Positions 28,760-36,776 of a stretch of DNA of 64,000 nt are shown piece by piece. The stretch is from Peribacillus sp. ACCC06369 (GTDB lineage Bacteria; Bacillota; Bacilli; Bacillales; DSM-1321), in the NCBI RefSeq assembly GCF_030348945.1, contig NZ_JAUCEN010000002.1:1736001-1800000 (forward strand), written 5' to 3'. The notes beneath the pieces are model-generated. The model was given only the letters and a program-made list of their open reading frames with translations, was not told the DNA's origin and did not search any database. The translations under genes were made by a program, and so were the position numbers. Positions within the stretch are counted from its first letter, which is position 1, and every line of letters begins with the position of its first letter.

Positions 28760-29095
28760 ATCCTCTCAAAAATCATTGTAAGGACTTAACTAAAATGTGT
28801 CCATGAAACTATACTAACTCCATGTTAAAGATAATAGAGCTGTACTAATTACTTTTCTTTTCATTACAATAACCTCCAATATTTTTTTAGGGCTTTTTTC
28901 AACAAATGATATTGAATCTAAAGTCCTAAATAATAGTTCTATATAACCACATATTTTCCCTTCTTTTATTTTTTTTTAATTTTTAAAGGATATGATAGTT
29001 CATTAGTCTATTCCGCAATTATATAATTTCTCCCTGCGCCCTTACAGACAAATTAGTGGATGGCTTTTTATTATGAATAAGGAAGGTGAGTGTGT

Positions 29096-29281
29096 ATGAC
29101 GGTATCTGAGTGTCTTGATCATTGGCTTATATCTTATATAAAAAAGAATAAGAGATACACCTTCATGATGAATCGTACCAAAAATAAAAGGATTAAGAAT
29201 AAAGCTATACAAAAGGCTTCATTAGCATTAATCATGAAAGGTCATATGGAAGAAATTATTATGATGAGAAGGAGTGAGTAG
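29096..29281 (+). CDS. Small basic protein, unknown
   Basis: A 61-residue Lys/Arg-rich protein starting MTVSECLDHWLISYIKKN at the ATG at 29096, with AAGGTGAG about 8 bases upstream. The middle is a run of basic residues (TKNKRIKNKAIQK). It ends just before the zinc-ribbon gene, whose ribosome site lies in its last codons. No family recognised. Confidence 0.45.
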   Translation: MTVSECLDHWLISYIKKNKRYTFMMNRTKNKRIKNKAIQKASLALIMKGHMEEIIMMRRSE

Positions 29282-29283
29282 GG

Positions 29284-29493
29284 ATGGAACTAACGGATTA
29301 CTATTGCAAGAAGTGTGGCTTGGTAGTAAGACTGCCGGATAATCAACACGATAACCTTATCTGTGCTAAATGTTATAAGCATGTGATTACAACAAGGAAA
29401 CCTGCTGGAAATGGAATACCTAAGACAATTCAATTGTATTTATTTTATTTACTTACGTCTCTTATCTTTCATTCGGTCATAAACTTTTTTTAG
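29284..29493 (+). CDS. Small zinc-ribbon protein with a membrane tail
   Basis: A 69-residue protein with two CxxC knuckles (YYCKKCGL and LICAKCYK) that should bind one zinc, and a hydrophobic C-terminal helix (about 50-69). AAGGAGTG lies just upstream, in the end of the preceding gene, so the two are coupled. Function unknown. It may be an island-encoded membrane-tethered nucleic-acid or protein binder (inference). Confidence 0.5.
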   Translation: MELTDYYCKKCGLVVRLPDNQHDNLICAKCYKHVITTRKPAGNGIPKTIQLYLFYLLTSLIFHSVINFF

Positions 29494-29590
29494 GTACCGA
29501 GTTTACTGTAACTCAGTATTAGGAGTTAGTCATTTGGAAAGTTTGGAACCTGAATAAGTTTCACTTGAAACAATTATGAGGAGGAAACAA

Positions 29591-30013
29591 ATGAGTAAGA
29601 TTATCGGTGCGGAAACAACCGAGAAAGTAGAAACCCAGCCCCGAGGAAAAATGATTGCTTATTGGTCAGTCACATTACTACTCGCAGCAGCTGTTATGTT
29701 AAGTGGTATAGGGCAACTTATGCAATATGGGGGAAACATCGAGTTAGTGACGAATCTTGGTTACCCATTATACGTCTTGACCATTCTCGGGATTTGGAAA
29801 GTGCTTGGAGCCATTGCTCTGGTTGTGCCAGGTGTTCCGCGGCTTAAAGAATGGGTTCACGCTGGTATCTTCTTTTTAATGACTGGTGCCGCTATATCTC
29901 ATGCGTTTGCTAACGATTATGGTGATTACGGGTTTTCTATTATCCTACCGCTGTCATATGCTGCATTAAATATCGCCTCGTGGGCGCTACGTCCGAATAG
30001 CCGCAAACTTTAG
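29591..30013 (+). CDS. DoxX-like family membrane protein
   Basis: A 140-residue protein with four hydrophobic helices, typical of the DoxX-like family (GYPLYVLTILGIWKVLGAIA and the PRLKEWVHAGIFF loop are characteristic). The ATG at 29591 follows GAGGAGG. An ATG at 29576 precedes that ribosome site. DoxX-like proteins are small quinone- or redox-linked membrane proteins of uncertain role. It is the best preserved non-IS gene of the island. Confidence 0.75.
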   Translation: MSKIIGAETTEKVETQPRGKMIAYWSVTLLLAAAVMLSGIGQLMQYGGNIELVTNLGYPLYVLTILGIWKVLGAIALVVPGVPRLKEWVHAGIFFLMTGAAISHAFANDYGDYGFSIILPLSYAALNIASWALRPNSRKL

Positions 30014-30126
30014 GAAGTGGTGAAATTAACGGGAGTCCCTTCGTACCATCAATTTTCCCGTTTATCTGTAAGCTAGATGACAAGAAAGAAGTCGGAGATA
30101 TAAGCAAGCGGGAAAAAGCAAACCCA

Positions 30127-30315
30127 ATGTTTTGTGAGCCTAGAAGCGAATATGCGGAAGGGCTTTTATATATTGTTCATGAAGAATACGATTTTACCAA
30201 CGATCCTTCTAACCGTGAAGAGTTCATGACCAAGCGGATGAATCTACCTGAAGTAGATTTAAATAGAGCTGTTGCTTCCTGGGAAGAAATACTTGAAACT
30301 CGGTGGAATATATAA
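30127..30315 (+). pseudogene. Gene fragment at the right end of the island
   Basis: A 62-codon frame reading MFCEPRSEYAEGLLYIVHEE and on, acidic and apparently coding. The same frame is open upstream to about 30013 with coding-like residues but no usable start codon, and no ribosome site precedes the ATG. It is most likely the tail of a gene cut during island decay. Family unknown. Confidence 0.35.
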
Positions 30316-30379
30316 ATTGTTTAAGATAAATCCTAGTATTGAATAACCGTATCCAAGTGAGTGCTGGATTTTTAACCCA

Positions 30380-30424
30380 TTAACCACATTGGGTGACCAC
30401 CATAATATGAATGACCACAAATTT
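30380..30424 (+). other. Copies of the island arm motif near the right att copy
   Basis: TTAACCACATT (30380-30390), GGTGACCACCAT (30392-30403) and AATGACCACAAA (30410-30421) share the core of the left-end ATGACCACA pair in the same orientation. The other bases of 30316-30537 show nothing I can name. Confidence 0.45.
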
Positions 30425-30537
30425 TCTATTCGGAAATGAAATGTCATGAATTCAAGGGATGGATAAATTCAAATAAATAAGTAAACGCAACTAATGTGAG
30501 ATGTTACGAGGTTAAATGAAATCGACTTTTTTAACCG

Positions 30538-30596
30538 ATCATGTAATTAAAAGCAATGGAGAACCCTTATGTAATGGGGTTCTCCATTGCTTTTTT
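30538..30596 (+). repeat. Right 59-bp direct repeat (att site)
   Basis: Identical to 25573-25631, including the mutL stop context and the full terminator hairpin with six T. The bases after it (CGATTCCGATT) are presumably what followed mutL before the insertion. Confidence 0.88.
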
Positions 30597-30675
30597 CGAT
30601 TCCGATTTATTAGACCTCATCCATGAAGGGGGTATAGGAATTGAATAGGGTTAATCAAGTTCCCGACACTTATCT

Positions 30676-31329
30676 TCAATAATAATAATACTGGGGATTA
30701 GGTTGGAATTGATAGTTGGGTGCAGGGGCAGGATACATCTGGTTATCATAGTGATTAATATATTGCGGATATTGCTGAATGTCTTCTTCGGGCGCTCGAT
30801 GGCAGTTTGCTGGCGGACCGATGAATGTTGATGGTTGGACCGGTGCAATTGCTTTTTTCCATTGGTTTTCATCCATGCAATACGTATGTGCCATAATATT
30901 TGCAGGTGTCAATTTCAAGATATCCGAACCGAGGATCACCTCAGGTGTTGATGCGTTAAAAATGGCCAGCAGATGAGTGTTATCGGTATTAGCCACTTCA
31001 TAATGCCACCAACCTTGTGGAACATTAGCTACTTGACCGGGTTTAATGGGGTAATTTTGTATTTGCTTAGTAAAAGGATTCAGTAATGAAACGGTTGCAG
31101 CTCCAGTAATGCAATACACTAGCTCTGCAGCATTTTGGTGATAATGCGGTTCTACGACATTGTTCTTACTAAGGTAAATATCTAATAGTGAAACATTTTC
31201 GAGTGTGTTCAATTGTTTGATACCTAATACATTTATATAGTTTTGATTGTCTTTTTTCATTAAATTGCTTTGATTAACATCGAAAAAATATTGTGTGGAT
31301 GGTGAGGTATAGTCCATATAGGAGACCAT
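30676..31329 (-). CDS. Cupin-domain protein with Tyr/Pro/Gln-rich tail, possible spore protein
   Basis: A 217-residue protein. A single cupin fold spans about residues 25-140, with the metal motif PHYHQNAAELVYCITG and a later GWWHYE. The last 35 residues are rich in Tyr, Pro, Gln and Asn and end in four Tyr, a composition seen in spore coat proteins that are cross-linked by oxidation. A sigma-K-like promoter lies 37 bases upstream. The 5' region has an alternative ATG 12 bases in. Substrate unknown; coat location is inferred. Confidence 0.65.
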   Translation of the reverse strand: MVSYMDYTSPSTQYFFDVNQSNLMKKDNQNYINVLGIKQLNTLENVSLLDIYLSKNNVVEPHYHQNAAELVYCITGAATVSLLNPFTKQIQNYPIKPGQVANVPQGWWHYEVANTDNTHLLAIFNASTPEVILGSDILKLTPANIMAHTYCMDENQWKKAIAPVQPSTFIGPPANCHRAPEEDIQQYPQYINHYDNQMYPAPAPNYQFQPNPQYYYY

Positions 31330-31365
31330 GAATGTATCATTCCTTTTCTAATGAGTTCATTTTTC

Positions 31366-31392
31366 AGGATATGTTAGATTTCATTGTAATGT
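31366..31392 (-). promoter_or_regulatory. Candidate sigma-K promoter of the cupin gene
   Basis: On the minus strand AC, then 17 bases, then CATATCCT fits the late mother-cell pattern AC-N16/17-CATANNNT. Confidence 0.4.
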
Positions 31393-31701
31393 GCAAAAAC
31401 CCAGGGTTATTTGCCTATGGTCCTAATGATCGTATATGATCCCTGTCTATCTTTTAGGAAAGGACACAGATTAAATTATTATATAATAGCCTGTTGAATT
31501 TAATGCAAATGAATCAAATTGACCATAAAACACAATTAGATGAAAAGGGTTTAGGAGTCCCTTGTGATCCCGTCATAGTATGAAAGAGATGCATTGATTT
31601 GGTGTAATATTAGATAAATATTATTTTTATATACTATAAAACCGAAACTACTAAACTGAATTTTTGATATAATCAAACTTTTAACAAGCAGTATTTTTCC
31701 A

Positions 31702-31731
31702 TTGCGTGTCTTTAAATTACAGTGATATAAT
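31702..31731 (+). promoter_or_regulatory. Candidate promoter of the OPT transporter gene
   Basis: TTGCGT (31702-31707) and TATAAT (31726-31731), 18 bases apart, lie 43 bases before the start. The 444-base gap from the cupin gene holds this and the divergent promoter; nothing else is seen. Confidence 0.5.
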
Positions 31732-31773
31732 GTTCTCTGTGATTTTAAAGTTAAACATAGGAAGTGGCTAAAA

Positions 31774-33666
31774 TTGTCGAACAATTCAAAAGAGAGTAAA
31801 TTCGTTCCGTACGTCTCTGCATCTAAATCTCTACCAGAATTAACTGCAACTGCAATAATTTTAGGGATCATTCTTGCAATCGTATTTGGGGCGGCAAATG
31901 CATACTTAGGCTTACTTATTGGGTTGACTGTCTCTGCTTCGATACCCGCAGCGGTAATTTCAATGGCTATCTTAAGAGGGGTTTTTCGCAGGGATTCAAT
32001 ATTAGAAAACAATATTGTGCAAACGATGACCACGGCAGGTGAGGCTATTGGTGCCGGTGCTGTATTTACCATTCCAGCATTATTCATGTGGGACATGGAC
32101 GTGAGTCAAGCATTCATCATTTTCGTTGTATTAACTGGGGGATTTTTAGGGGTCTTCATGATGGTTCCCCTTCGCCAGCTTTTGATTGTAAGGGAACATG
32201 AAACATTACCTTATCCTGAAGGTACGGCATGTGCCGAGGTCCTGAAGTCAGGAGAAAAGGGTGGTACAAGCGCGAAATTAATCGGAGCCGGTTTGGTTAT
32301 CGGCGGTGTGGTTAAAGGGCTTGGTGATGGGTTCAAGCTCTTCAAGACAGAGGTTGAAACAGGAATCACGAATTTTAAAAATGCAGTGGTTGGTCTTGAT
32401 GCCTTTCCTTCCCTTTTGGGTGTAGGTTATATTATTGGACCGCGTGTTGCAGGACAAATGCTAGGTGGGGGGTTATTAGCCTGGGTCGTTCTAATACCGG
32501 CCATCAGCTTTTTTGGCGGCAGCAATGGGACAGCCATTTTCCCTTCTGATGTACCGATCGGTGAATTGGATGCATGGGGAATTTGGGATAATTATATACG
32601 TTATATTGGTGCTGGTGCCGTTGCAACTGGCGGATTGATCACATTGATCAAAACATTACCTATACTTTTCAGTTCAGTTATTGATACTCTTAAAGGCGTA
32701 AAAGCCAATAAAGGGCAACTTAAATCAGGTTCAATCCGTACTGAAAAAGACATACCGGCTAAATATGTTTGGCTGGGAACGATCATTGTTATTTTAATCA
32801 TTGCTTTCACACCAATAACTGATGTTGGTATCATTGGTGCGATTGCAATTGCGATTTTTGGATTTTTATTCGTGACGGTGGCTTCAAGGGTTGTTGGAAT
32901 CGTCGGAAGTTCTTCTTCCCCGGTTTCTGGAATGACGATAGCCACACTATTGATTGTAGCAATTGTCTATAAAGCTACTGGTTTTACTGGTACGACAGGA
33001 ATGGTAGCCGCTTTAACCGTTGCTGCGATTATTTGTACAGCACTTGCGGTTTCAGGTGATGTTTCTCAAGATTTAAAAACAGGATATATCGTGGGCGGTA
33101 CACCATGGAAACAACAAGTTGCCATGATGATTGGTGTCGTTGCGTCTGCTTCTGTCATTGGTTTTATCCTGGTTCTAATGGATAACGCTTATACGATGGG
33201 ATCTGCAGAACTACCTGCACCTAAAGCGGCACTAATGAAAATACTTGCTGAAGGTGTTCTTGGGGGAGATTTACCTTGGACCCTTATCTTTATCGGTGCG
33301 GCTATTGCCATAACATTAGAGTTTTTCGGTCTGAATTCACTTGTTGTTGCAGTCGGCATATACTTGCCGGTTCATACTAGTGCCCCAATCATGATCGGTG
33401 GATTTATCCGTTTCTTCGTTGAATTCTTCTCGAAAACAAAAGAAGCGCTTAAAGCACGTGTTGATAGAGGTGTATTATTTGCATCTGGTTTAATAGCAGG
33501 TGAATCATTGATTGGTGTACTTATTGCCATATTGATTGCAGCAGGTGTCCAAGTACCGGCTGCGGCTAAATTAGCCAGCAATTTGATACCTTTCTTACTA
33601 TTCCTTGCTCTAGCTGGATTGCTTTGGTTCGTATCTAGCAAAGGGAAAAAAGAAGATGCTTCGTAA
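31774..33666 (+). CDS. OPT-family oligopeptide transporter
   Basis: A 630-residue multi-pass membrane protein, about 16 hydrophobic segments, of the oligopeptide transporter (OPT) superfamily. These are proton-coupled importers of peptides or metal chelates. The N-terminal half has LPELTATAIILGIILAIVFG and the conserved REHETLPYPEGTACAEVL loop. The start is TTG, with GGAAGTGG upstream. A terminator directly follows the stop, so it is monocistronic. The substrate cannot be told from sequence. Confidence 0.88.
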   Translation: MSNNSKESKFVPYVSASKSLPELTATAIILGIILAIVFGAANAYLGLLIGLTVSASIPAAVISMAILRGVFRRDSILENNIVQTMTTAGEAIGAGAVFTIPALFMWDMDVSQAFIIFVVLTGGFLGVFMMVPLRQLLIVREHETLPYPEGTACAEVLKSGEKGGTSAKLIGAGLVIGGVVKGLGDGFKLFKTEVETGITNFKNAVVGLDAFPSLLGVGYIIGPRVAGQMLGGGLLAWVVLIPAISFFGGSNGTAIFPSDVPIGELDAWGIWDNYIRYIGAGAVATGGLITLIKTLPILFSSVIDTLKGVKANKGQLKSGSIRTEKDIPAKYVWLGTIIVILIIAFTPITDVGIIGAIAIAIFGFLFVTVASRVVGIVGSSSSPVSGMTIATLLIVAIVYKATGFTGTTGMVAALTVAAIICTALAVSGDVSQDLKTGYIVGGTPWKQQVAMMIGVVASASVIGFILVLMDNAYTMGSAELPAPKAALMKILAEGVLGGDLPWTLIFIGAAIAITLEFFGLNSLVVAVGIYLPVHTSAPIMIGGFIRFFVEFFSKTKEALKARVDRGVLFASGLIAGESLIGVLIAILIAAGVQVPAAAKLASNLIPFLLFLALAGLLWFVSSKGKKEDAS

Positions 33667-33677
33667 ACGCCAATCAA

Positions 33678-33715
33678 AAAAGAGGAACCTGTTAACTATG
33701 GTTCCTCTTTTGGAA
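33678..33715 (+). terminator. Rho-independent terminator after the OPT gene
   Basis: A 12-bp stem, 33678-33689 with 33700-33711. The T-rich second arm acts as the tail. It also shows that the PqqD-like gene starts after it, at 33728. Confidence 0.7.
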
Positions 33716-33727
33716 AGACGCGTCACT

Positions 33728-34018
33728 ATGGAACAAGAATCCCCGGAAGCAACTTTTTTAGTCATTCAACGGACCAATTTCGTGGAACGAATTACGATTC
33801 GTTTCTTTAAACAACCATCAGTCCGGAAAATCAAGCTTGATAAGTTTGGCGCATTTGCCATTAAACAAATGGAGTTCCAAAGCAATGTCAATCAGATTTC
33901 TGAAGCGATGAGTGAACACTTTGGTGAGGAAGCGGAACCAGCCTTGCCGCGATTGATGAAATTTCTGGAAATCCTTGAGGTTCATGACTGGATCATATGG
34001 GATGAAGAAGAAAAATGA
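33728..34018 (+). CDS. PqqD-family (RRE-like) protein
   Basis: A 96-residue protein resembling PqqD: a beta-rich N terminus, then LDKFGAFAIKQM and helical segments ending FLEILEVHDWIIW. PqqD domains bind leader peptides in PQQ and RiPP biosynthesis, but stand-alone copies with no known peptide are common in Bacillus. The frame is open to 33656, but the OPT terminator lies in that part and the ATG at 33728 follows GGAAAG. No radical-SAM or precursor gene is adjacent. Confidence 0.65.
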   Translation: MEQESPEATFLVIQRTNFVERITIRFFKQPSVRKIKLDKFGAFAIKQMEFQSNVNQISEAMSEHFGEEAEPALPRLMKFLEILEVHDWIIWDEEEK

Positions 34019-34019
34019 A

Positions 34020-34057
34020 AAAAAGCTGAAGCTCTTTTTGATGCTTCAGCTTTTTTT
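34020..34057 (+). terminator. Rho-independent terminator after the PqqD-like gene
   Basis: A 13-bp stem, 34020-34032 with 34043-34055, with a T-rich end. Confidence 0.82.
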
Positions 34058-34177
34058 AGTTTAATGATTATGTAACTAAAGCAAAATCCAATTAATTGTC
34101 TGGACATTCATATAACAAAACTTTACCCTGGATAAGATCACCTTTAATGAAAAAACATGAAGCAGGTGCACATAACA

Positions 34178-34786
34178 ATGGAAGACACGAATTATGATGA
34201 AATGCTGAACATCAAAACGGAAGGTGAACAAAAAAAATTCAATGATTCTTTGCATTATCACCGATACGAGCCTACGCCATATAACGCATTAGAACATTTA
34301 TTCAAAAAATATCCACTGAAACGAAATGATCGCATTGTGGATTTTGGATGCGGTAAAGGACGGTTGAATTTTTTTATCCATCACTTATATCAATCATCTG
34401 TGGTTGGCGTGGAGATGAATGAAAATTTCTACAAAGAAGCGATCGAGAATCTGAATGGCTACATGAAAAAAAGGAAAAACAACTATGGCAATATAGAATT
34501 CCAATGTTGTTTGGCTGAAGAATATGATATTGATCCGAAGGACAATCGTTTTTATTTCTTTAATCCGTTCTCTGTACAGATTTTTATGAAAATCATCAAT
34601 AACATATTGCTTTCCTTTGAAAAAGAACCGCGCCAAATCGAGCTGATTTTATTTTATCCTTCACAGGATTATATTTTTTTCCTCGAAAATCAAACCGCCT
34701 TCGAGATGAAAGACGAAGTGATGTTACCTGGCTTGACTGAATCTAATCCTTTTGAGAAATTCGTCATATACCAATTGTTAAATTGA
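34178..34786 (+). CDS. Class I SAM-dependent methyltransferase
   Basis: A 202-residue enzyme with the SAM-binding motif I IVDFGCGKGRLNFF and the acidic residue of motif II in VGVEMNENF. The late NPFS replaces the NPPY-type motif of nucleic-acid methyltransferases, so the target is unclear. GCAGGTG lies 9 bases before the ATG at 34178; an in-frame ATG at 34157 has no ribosome site. It has terminators on both sides. Confidence 0.72.
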   Translation: MEDTNYDEMLNIKTEGEQKKFNDSLHYHRYEPTPYNALEHLFKKYPLKRNDRIVDFGCGKGRLNFFIHHLYQSSVVGVEMNENFYKEAIENLNGYMKKRKNNYGNIEFQCCLAEEYDIDPKDNRFYFFNPFSVQIFMKIINNILLSFEKEPRQIELILFYPSQDYIFFLENQTAFEMKDEVMLPGLTESNPFEKFVIYQLLN

Positions 34787-34829
34787 CTGGATTTTAGTTT
34801 CTTAATGATAAACAAGTAAATATAAAAAA

Positions 34830-34861
34830 CACCCAAGCAATGTTTCATGGATGCTTGGGTG
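34830..34861. terminator. Bidirectional terminator between the methyltransferase and asnB
   Basis: A 10-bp stem, 34830-34839 with 34852-34861, between convergent genes. Confidence 0.75.
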
Positions 34862-34886
34862 AAATGAGAAAAATCATAAGGGATGT

Positions 34887-36776
34887 TTAATGTACAGCAT
34901 ATTGTAAAATCTTTTGAGGCTGTGGCTCATATTGTTTTTCTATATAAATTTGATGCCAAATCATAAAGGTTAAAATGGTCCAGAGCTTCCGGCTGTTATC
35001 CGTTTTATTATTTACATGGTTTTCAAGTAATTTCATAATTTGCGGTTTGTTAAAAAGGTGGTCAGTTGGGCTCTCCTGGATTAATCTTACTGCCCAATCG
35101 TATAATTCATCCTTTAACCAATGGCGTATAGGAACTGGAAAGCCTAGCTTCTTTCTGCTCCATACATGTTCCGGCACTATCCCGCGGGCAGCTTTTCGGA
35201 GCATGTATTTGGTCGTTCCATTTCTTACCTTTTGATCCATGCTAAGTTTTGAAGCCGTATCGAAAACGCACTTATCCAAAAATGGAACTCTTACCTCTAA
35301 AGAATTCGCCATGGACATTTTATCTGCCTTCAATAAAATATCCCCTTTTAGCCAAGTTTGAATATCAATGTTTTGCATTTGGGTAATAGGATCATACTCT
35401 AAAGCACTTTGATAGATGGGATTTGTCACTTTTTCATTTTCTAATCCGTTGCGATAATTCACTAATAAAAGTTTTTTCTCTTTCTCGCCGAATATGTTTG
35501 CGTTTCCAATATATCGTTCGTCTAAAGGTGTAACTCCGCGCTCTATAAAACTCTTTCCTTTAACCCCTTCTGGCAAAACAGATGAAAGTGCCTTCAACAT
35601 GCTGTTCAACTGAGCTGGTATATAGGAAAACATGCGCAGTGAATGAGGCTCCCGGTATATATTATATCCGCCGAATAACTCGTCTGCACCCTCCCCGGAC
35701 AAGGCGACCTTGACATGCTTTTTAGCTTCCCGTGCCACAAAATATAGCGGAACGGCAGCTGGGTCAGCTAAAGGGTCATCCATATGCCAGATAATCTTTG
35801 GAAGTTCTGCCAAGAATTCTTCAGGACTTATGATATAACTTATATTTTCTACATTTAGAGCGGCTGCCGTTTCCTGTGCAACGTTTATTTCACTATATCC
35901 ATCTCTTTCGAATCCTACAGAGAAAGTTTTGATCTTAGGGTTAATCTGTTTTGCGATGGAGCAGATAAATGATGAATCAATCCCTCCTGATAGAAAAGAT
36001 CCAACCGGAACATCACTTCTCATATGTACGTTCACGGAGTCCATTAAAGTTTCTTGTATTTCTTTCATGACCTTTGAATCTTCTATATTGGAAGGGCGAA
36101 AAATAGGTTTCCAGAACTTTTTTATCTCCATTTTCTTTCCGGGCTCTTTTGTGAAATAATGTCCAGGAGATAACTTGTTAATGTTTTTTGAAAGGGTGGA
36201 AGGTTCGGGAACATATTGAAAACTGAGAAAATGCTGTAATGAATTCACGTCCAACTCTTCATTCATTGCTGTCAAGATACTCTTTTTTTCTGATGCGAAA
36301 TATGTGACATCATCTTGTTCACAGTAGAAAAAAGGCTTGATTCCAAAATGGTCCCTTGCACCAAAAAGTTTTTGCTCGAGTTTATCCCAAATGATAAAAG
36401 CGAACATGCCGCGCAGTTTCTGGACGGTTTGCTCTTTTTGGCTACTATAGAGAGCCAATATTACCTCCGTATCAGAATCCGTAGTAAACTCATATCCTTC
36501 ATCAGTGAGTTCTTTCCTTAGTTCAATATAATTATAGATTTCGCCATTAAAAATGATCCAATATCTTTCATTTTCATATGAAAGAGGTTGGTTACCATTA
36601 TCTATATCGATTATGCTTAATCTCCTAAATCCAAAATTCACAAATTCATCAAAAAAATATCCTTCATCATCTGGGCCCCTATGGGTGATGATCGTGTTCA
36701 TTTTCTTGATCGTGTCTTTCATATTTGAATTTATGGCTTTCGGATATTTTTGAATACATCCAACAAAACCGCACAT
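34887..36776 (-). CDS. asnB: Asparagine synthase (glutamine-hydrolysing)
   Basis: A 629-residue AsnB-type enzyme that makes asparagine from aspartate, ATP and glutamine. After removal of Met the protein starts with the catalytic Cys (MCGFVGCIQKYP), so the start is the ATG at 36776, behind GGCAGGTGG. The 3-residue-longer frame would bury that Cys. The N-terminal glutaminase (RGPDDEGYF, NGEIYNYIELR) and the PP-loop synthetase SGGIDSSFI are intact. B. subtilis has three such enzymes (AsnB, AsnH, AsnO), and the sequence alone does not decide which one this matches. Confidence 0.85.
   Translation of the reverse strand: MCGFVGCIQKYPKAINSNMKDTIKKMNTIITHRGPDDEGYFFDEFVNFGFRRLSIIDIDNGNQPLSYENERYWIIFNGEIYNYIELRKELTDEGYEFTTDSDTEVILALYSSQKEQTVQKLRGMFAFIIWDKLEQKLFGARDHFGIKPFFYCEQDDVTYFASEKKSILTAMNEELDVNSLQHFLSFQYVPEPSTLSKNINKLSPGHYFTKEPGKKMEIKKFWKPIFRPSNIEDSKVMKEIQETLMDSVNVHMRSDVPVGSFLSGGIDSSFICSIAKQINPKIKTFSVGFERDGYSEINVAQETAAALNVENISYIISPEEFLAELPKIIWHMDDPLADPAAVPLYFVAREAKKHVKVALSGEGADELFGGYNIYREPHSLRMFSYIPAQLNSMLKALSSVLPEGVKGKSFIERGVTPLDERYIGNANIFGEKEKKLLLVNYRNGLENEKVTNPIYQSALEYDPITQMQNIDIQTWLKGDILLKADKMSMANSLEVRVPFLDKCVFDTASKLSMDQKVRNGTTKYMLRKAARGIVPEHVWSRKKLGFPVPIRHWLKDELYDWAVRLIQESPTDHLFNKPQIMKLLENHVNNKTDNSRKLWTILTFMIWHQIYIEKQYEPQPQKILQYAVH

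Larger units (their letters stand above)
27560..28822 (-). mobile_element. IS3-family insertion sequence, complete
   Basis: 1,263 bp. On the minus strand it starts TGGAGTTAGTATAG, and the complement of its other end starts TGGATTTGAGTCAATA. Both ends then share TGGACAC and AGTTAA, so the ends are imperfect inverted repeats with TG...CA tips. A 4-base target duplication, TGTT, flanks it at 27556-27559 and 28823-28826. It holds orfA and orfB arranged for a -1 frameshift. The element looks intact and therefore fairly recent. Confidence 0.9.
26821..28864 (-). pseudogene. Secreted-protein gene split by an IS3-family insertion
   Basis: On the minus strand a start with GGAGG (ATG at 28864-28862) opens MKRKVISTALLSLT, ending at base 28823. 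The frame resumes at 27555 with MLFSFGGSSFASSEKLNKK and runs to the stop at 26821. Joining the two parts over the 4-base duplication TGTT restores a 258-residue protein with a normal signal peptide (Lys-rich start, hydrophobic core, cleavage near SSFA). The mature part has an acidic helical region and a Gly/Ser-rich C-terminal beta-like region with a single Cys. I recognise no family. The large fragment also has a GTG supplied by the IS end, but it lacks a full signal peptide and is probably inactive for secretion. Confidence 0.75.
25573..30596. mobile_element. Integrated island behind mutL bounded by 59-bp att repeats
   Basis: About 4.97 kb lies between the repeats. Contents in order: eroded leader sequence, a small membrane protein, a DUF5316 protein, a secreted-protein gene split by an IS3-family element, two small proteins, a DoxX-like protein and a gene fragment. 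No integrase, replication or conjugation gene is visible. It is therefore either a satellite mobilised by another integrase or the worn remains of a larger element. Base composition is richer in A+T than the flanking backbone by eye. Copies of TGACCACA near both ends may be integrase arm sites. Confidence 0.75.

Noticed and set aside
23641..30596. SpyCI-like mutator switch at mutL
   Set aside because: The insertion is at the 3' end and leaves the mutL coding region, its upstream partner mutS and the terminator intact.
34887..36776. Asparagine synthetase as a lasso-peptide cyclase
   Set aside because: The catalytic Cys and the whole glutaminase domain are intact, and no B2 protease or precursor is adjacent.
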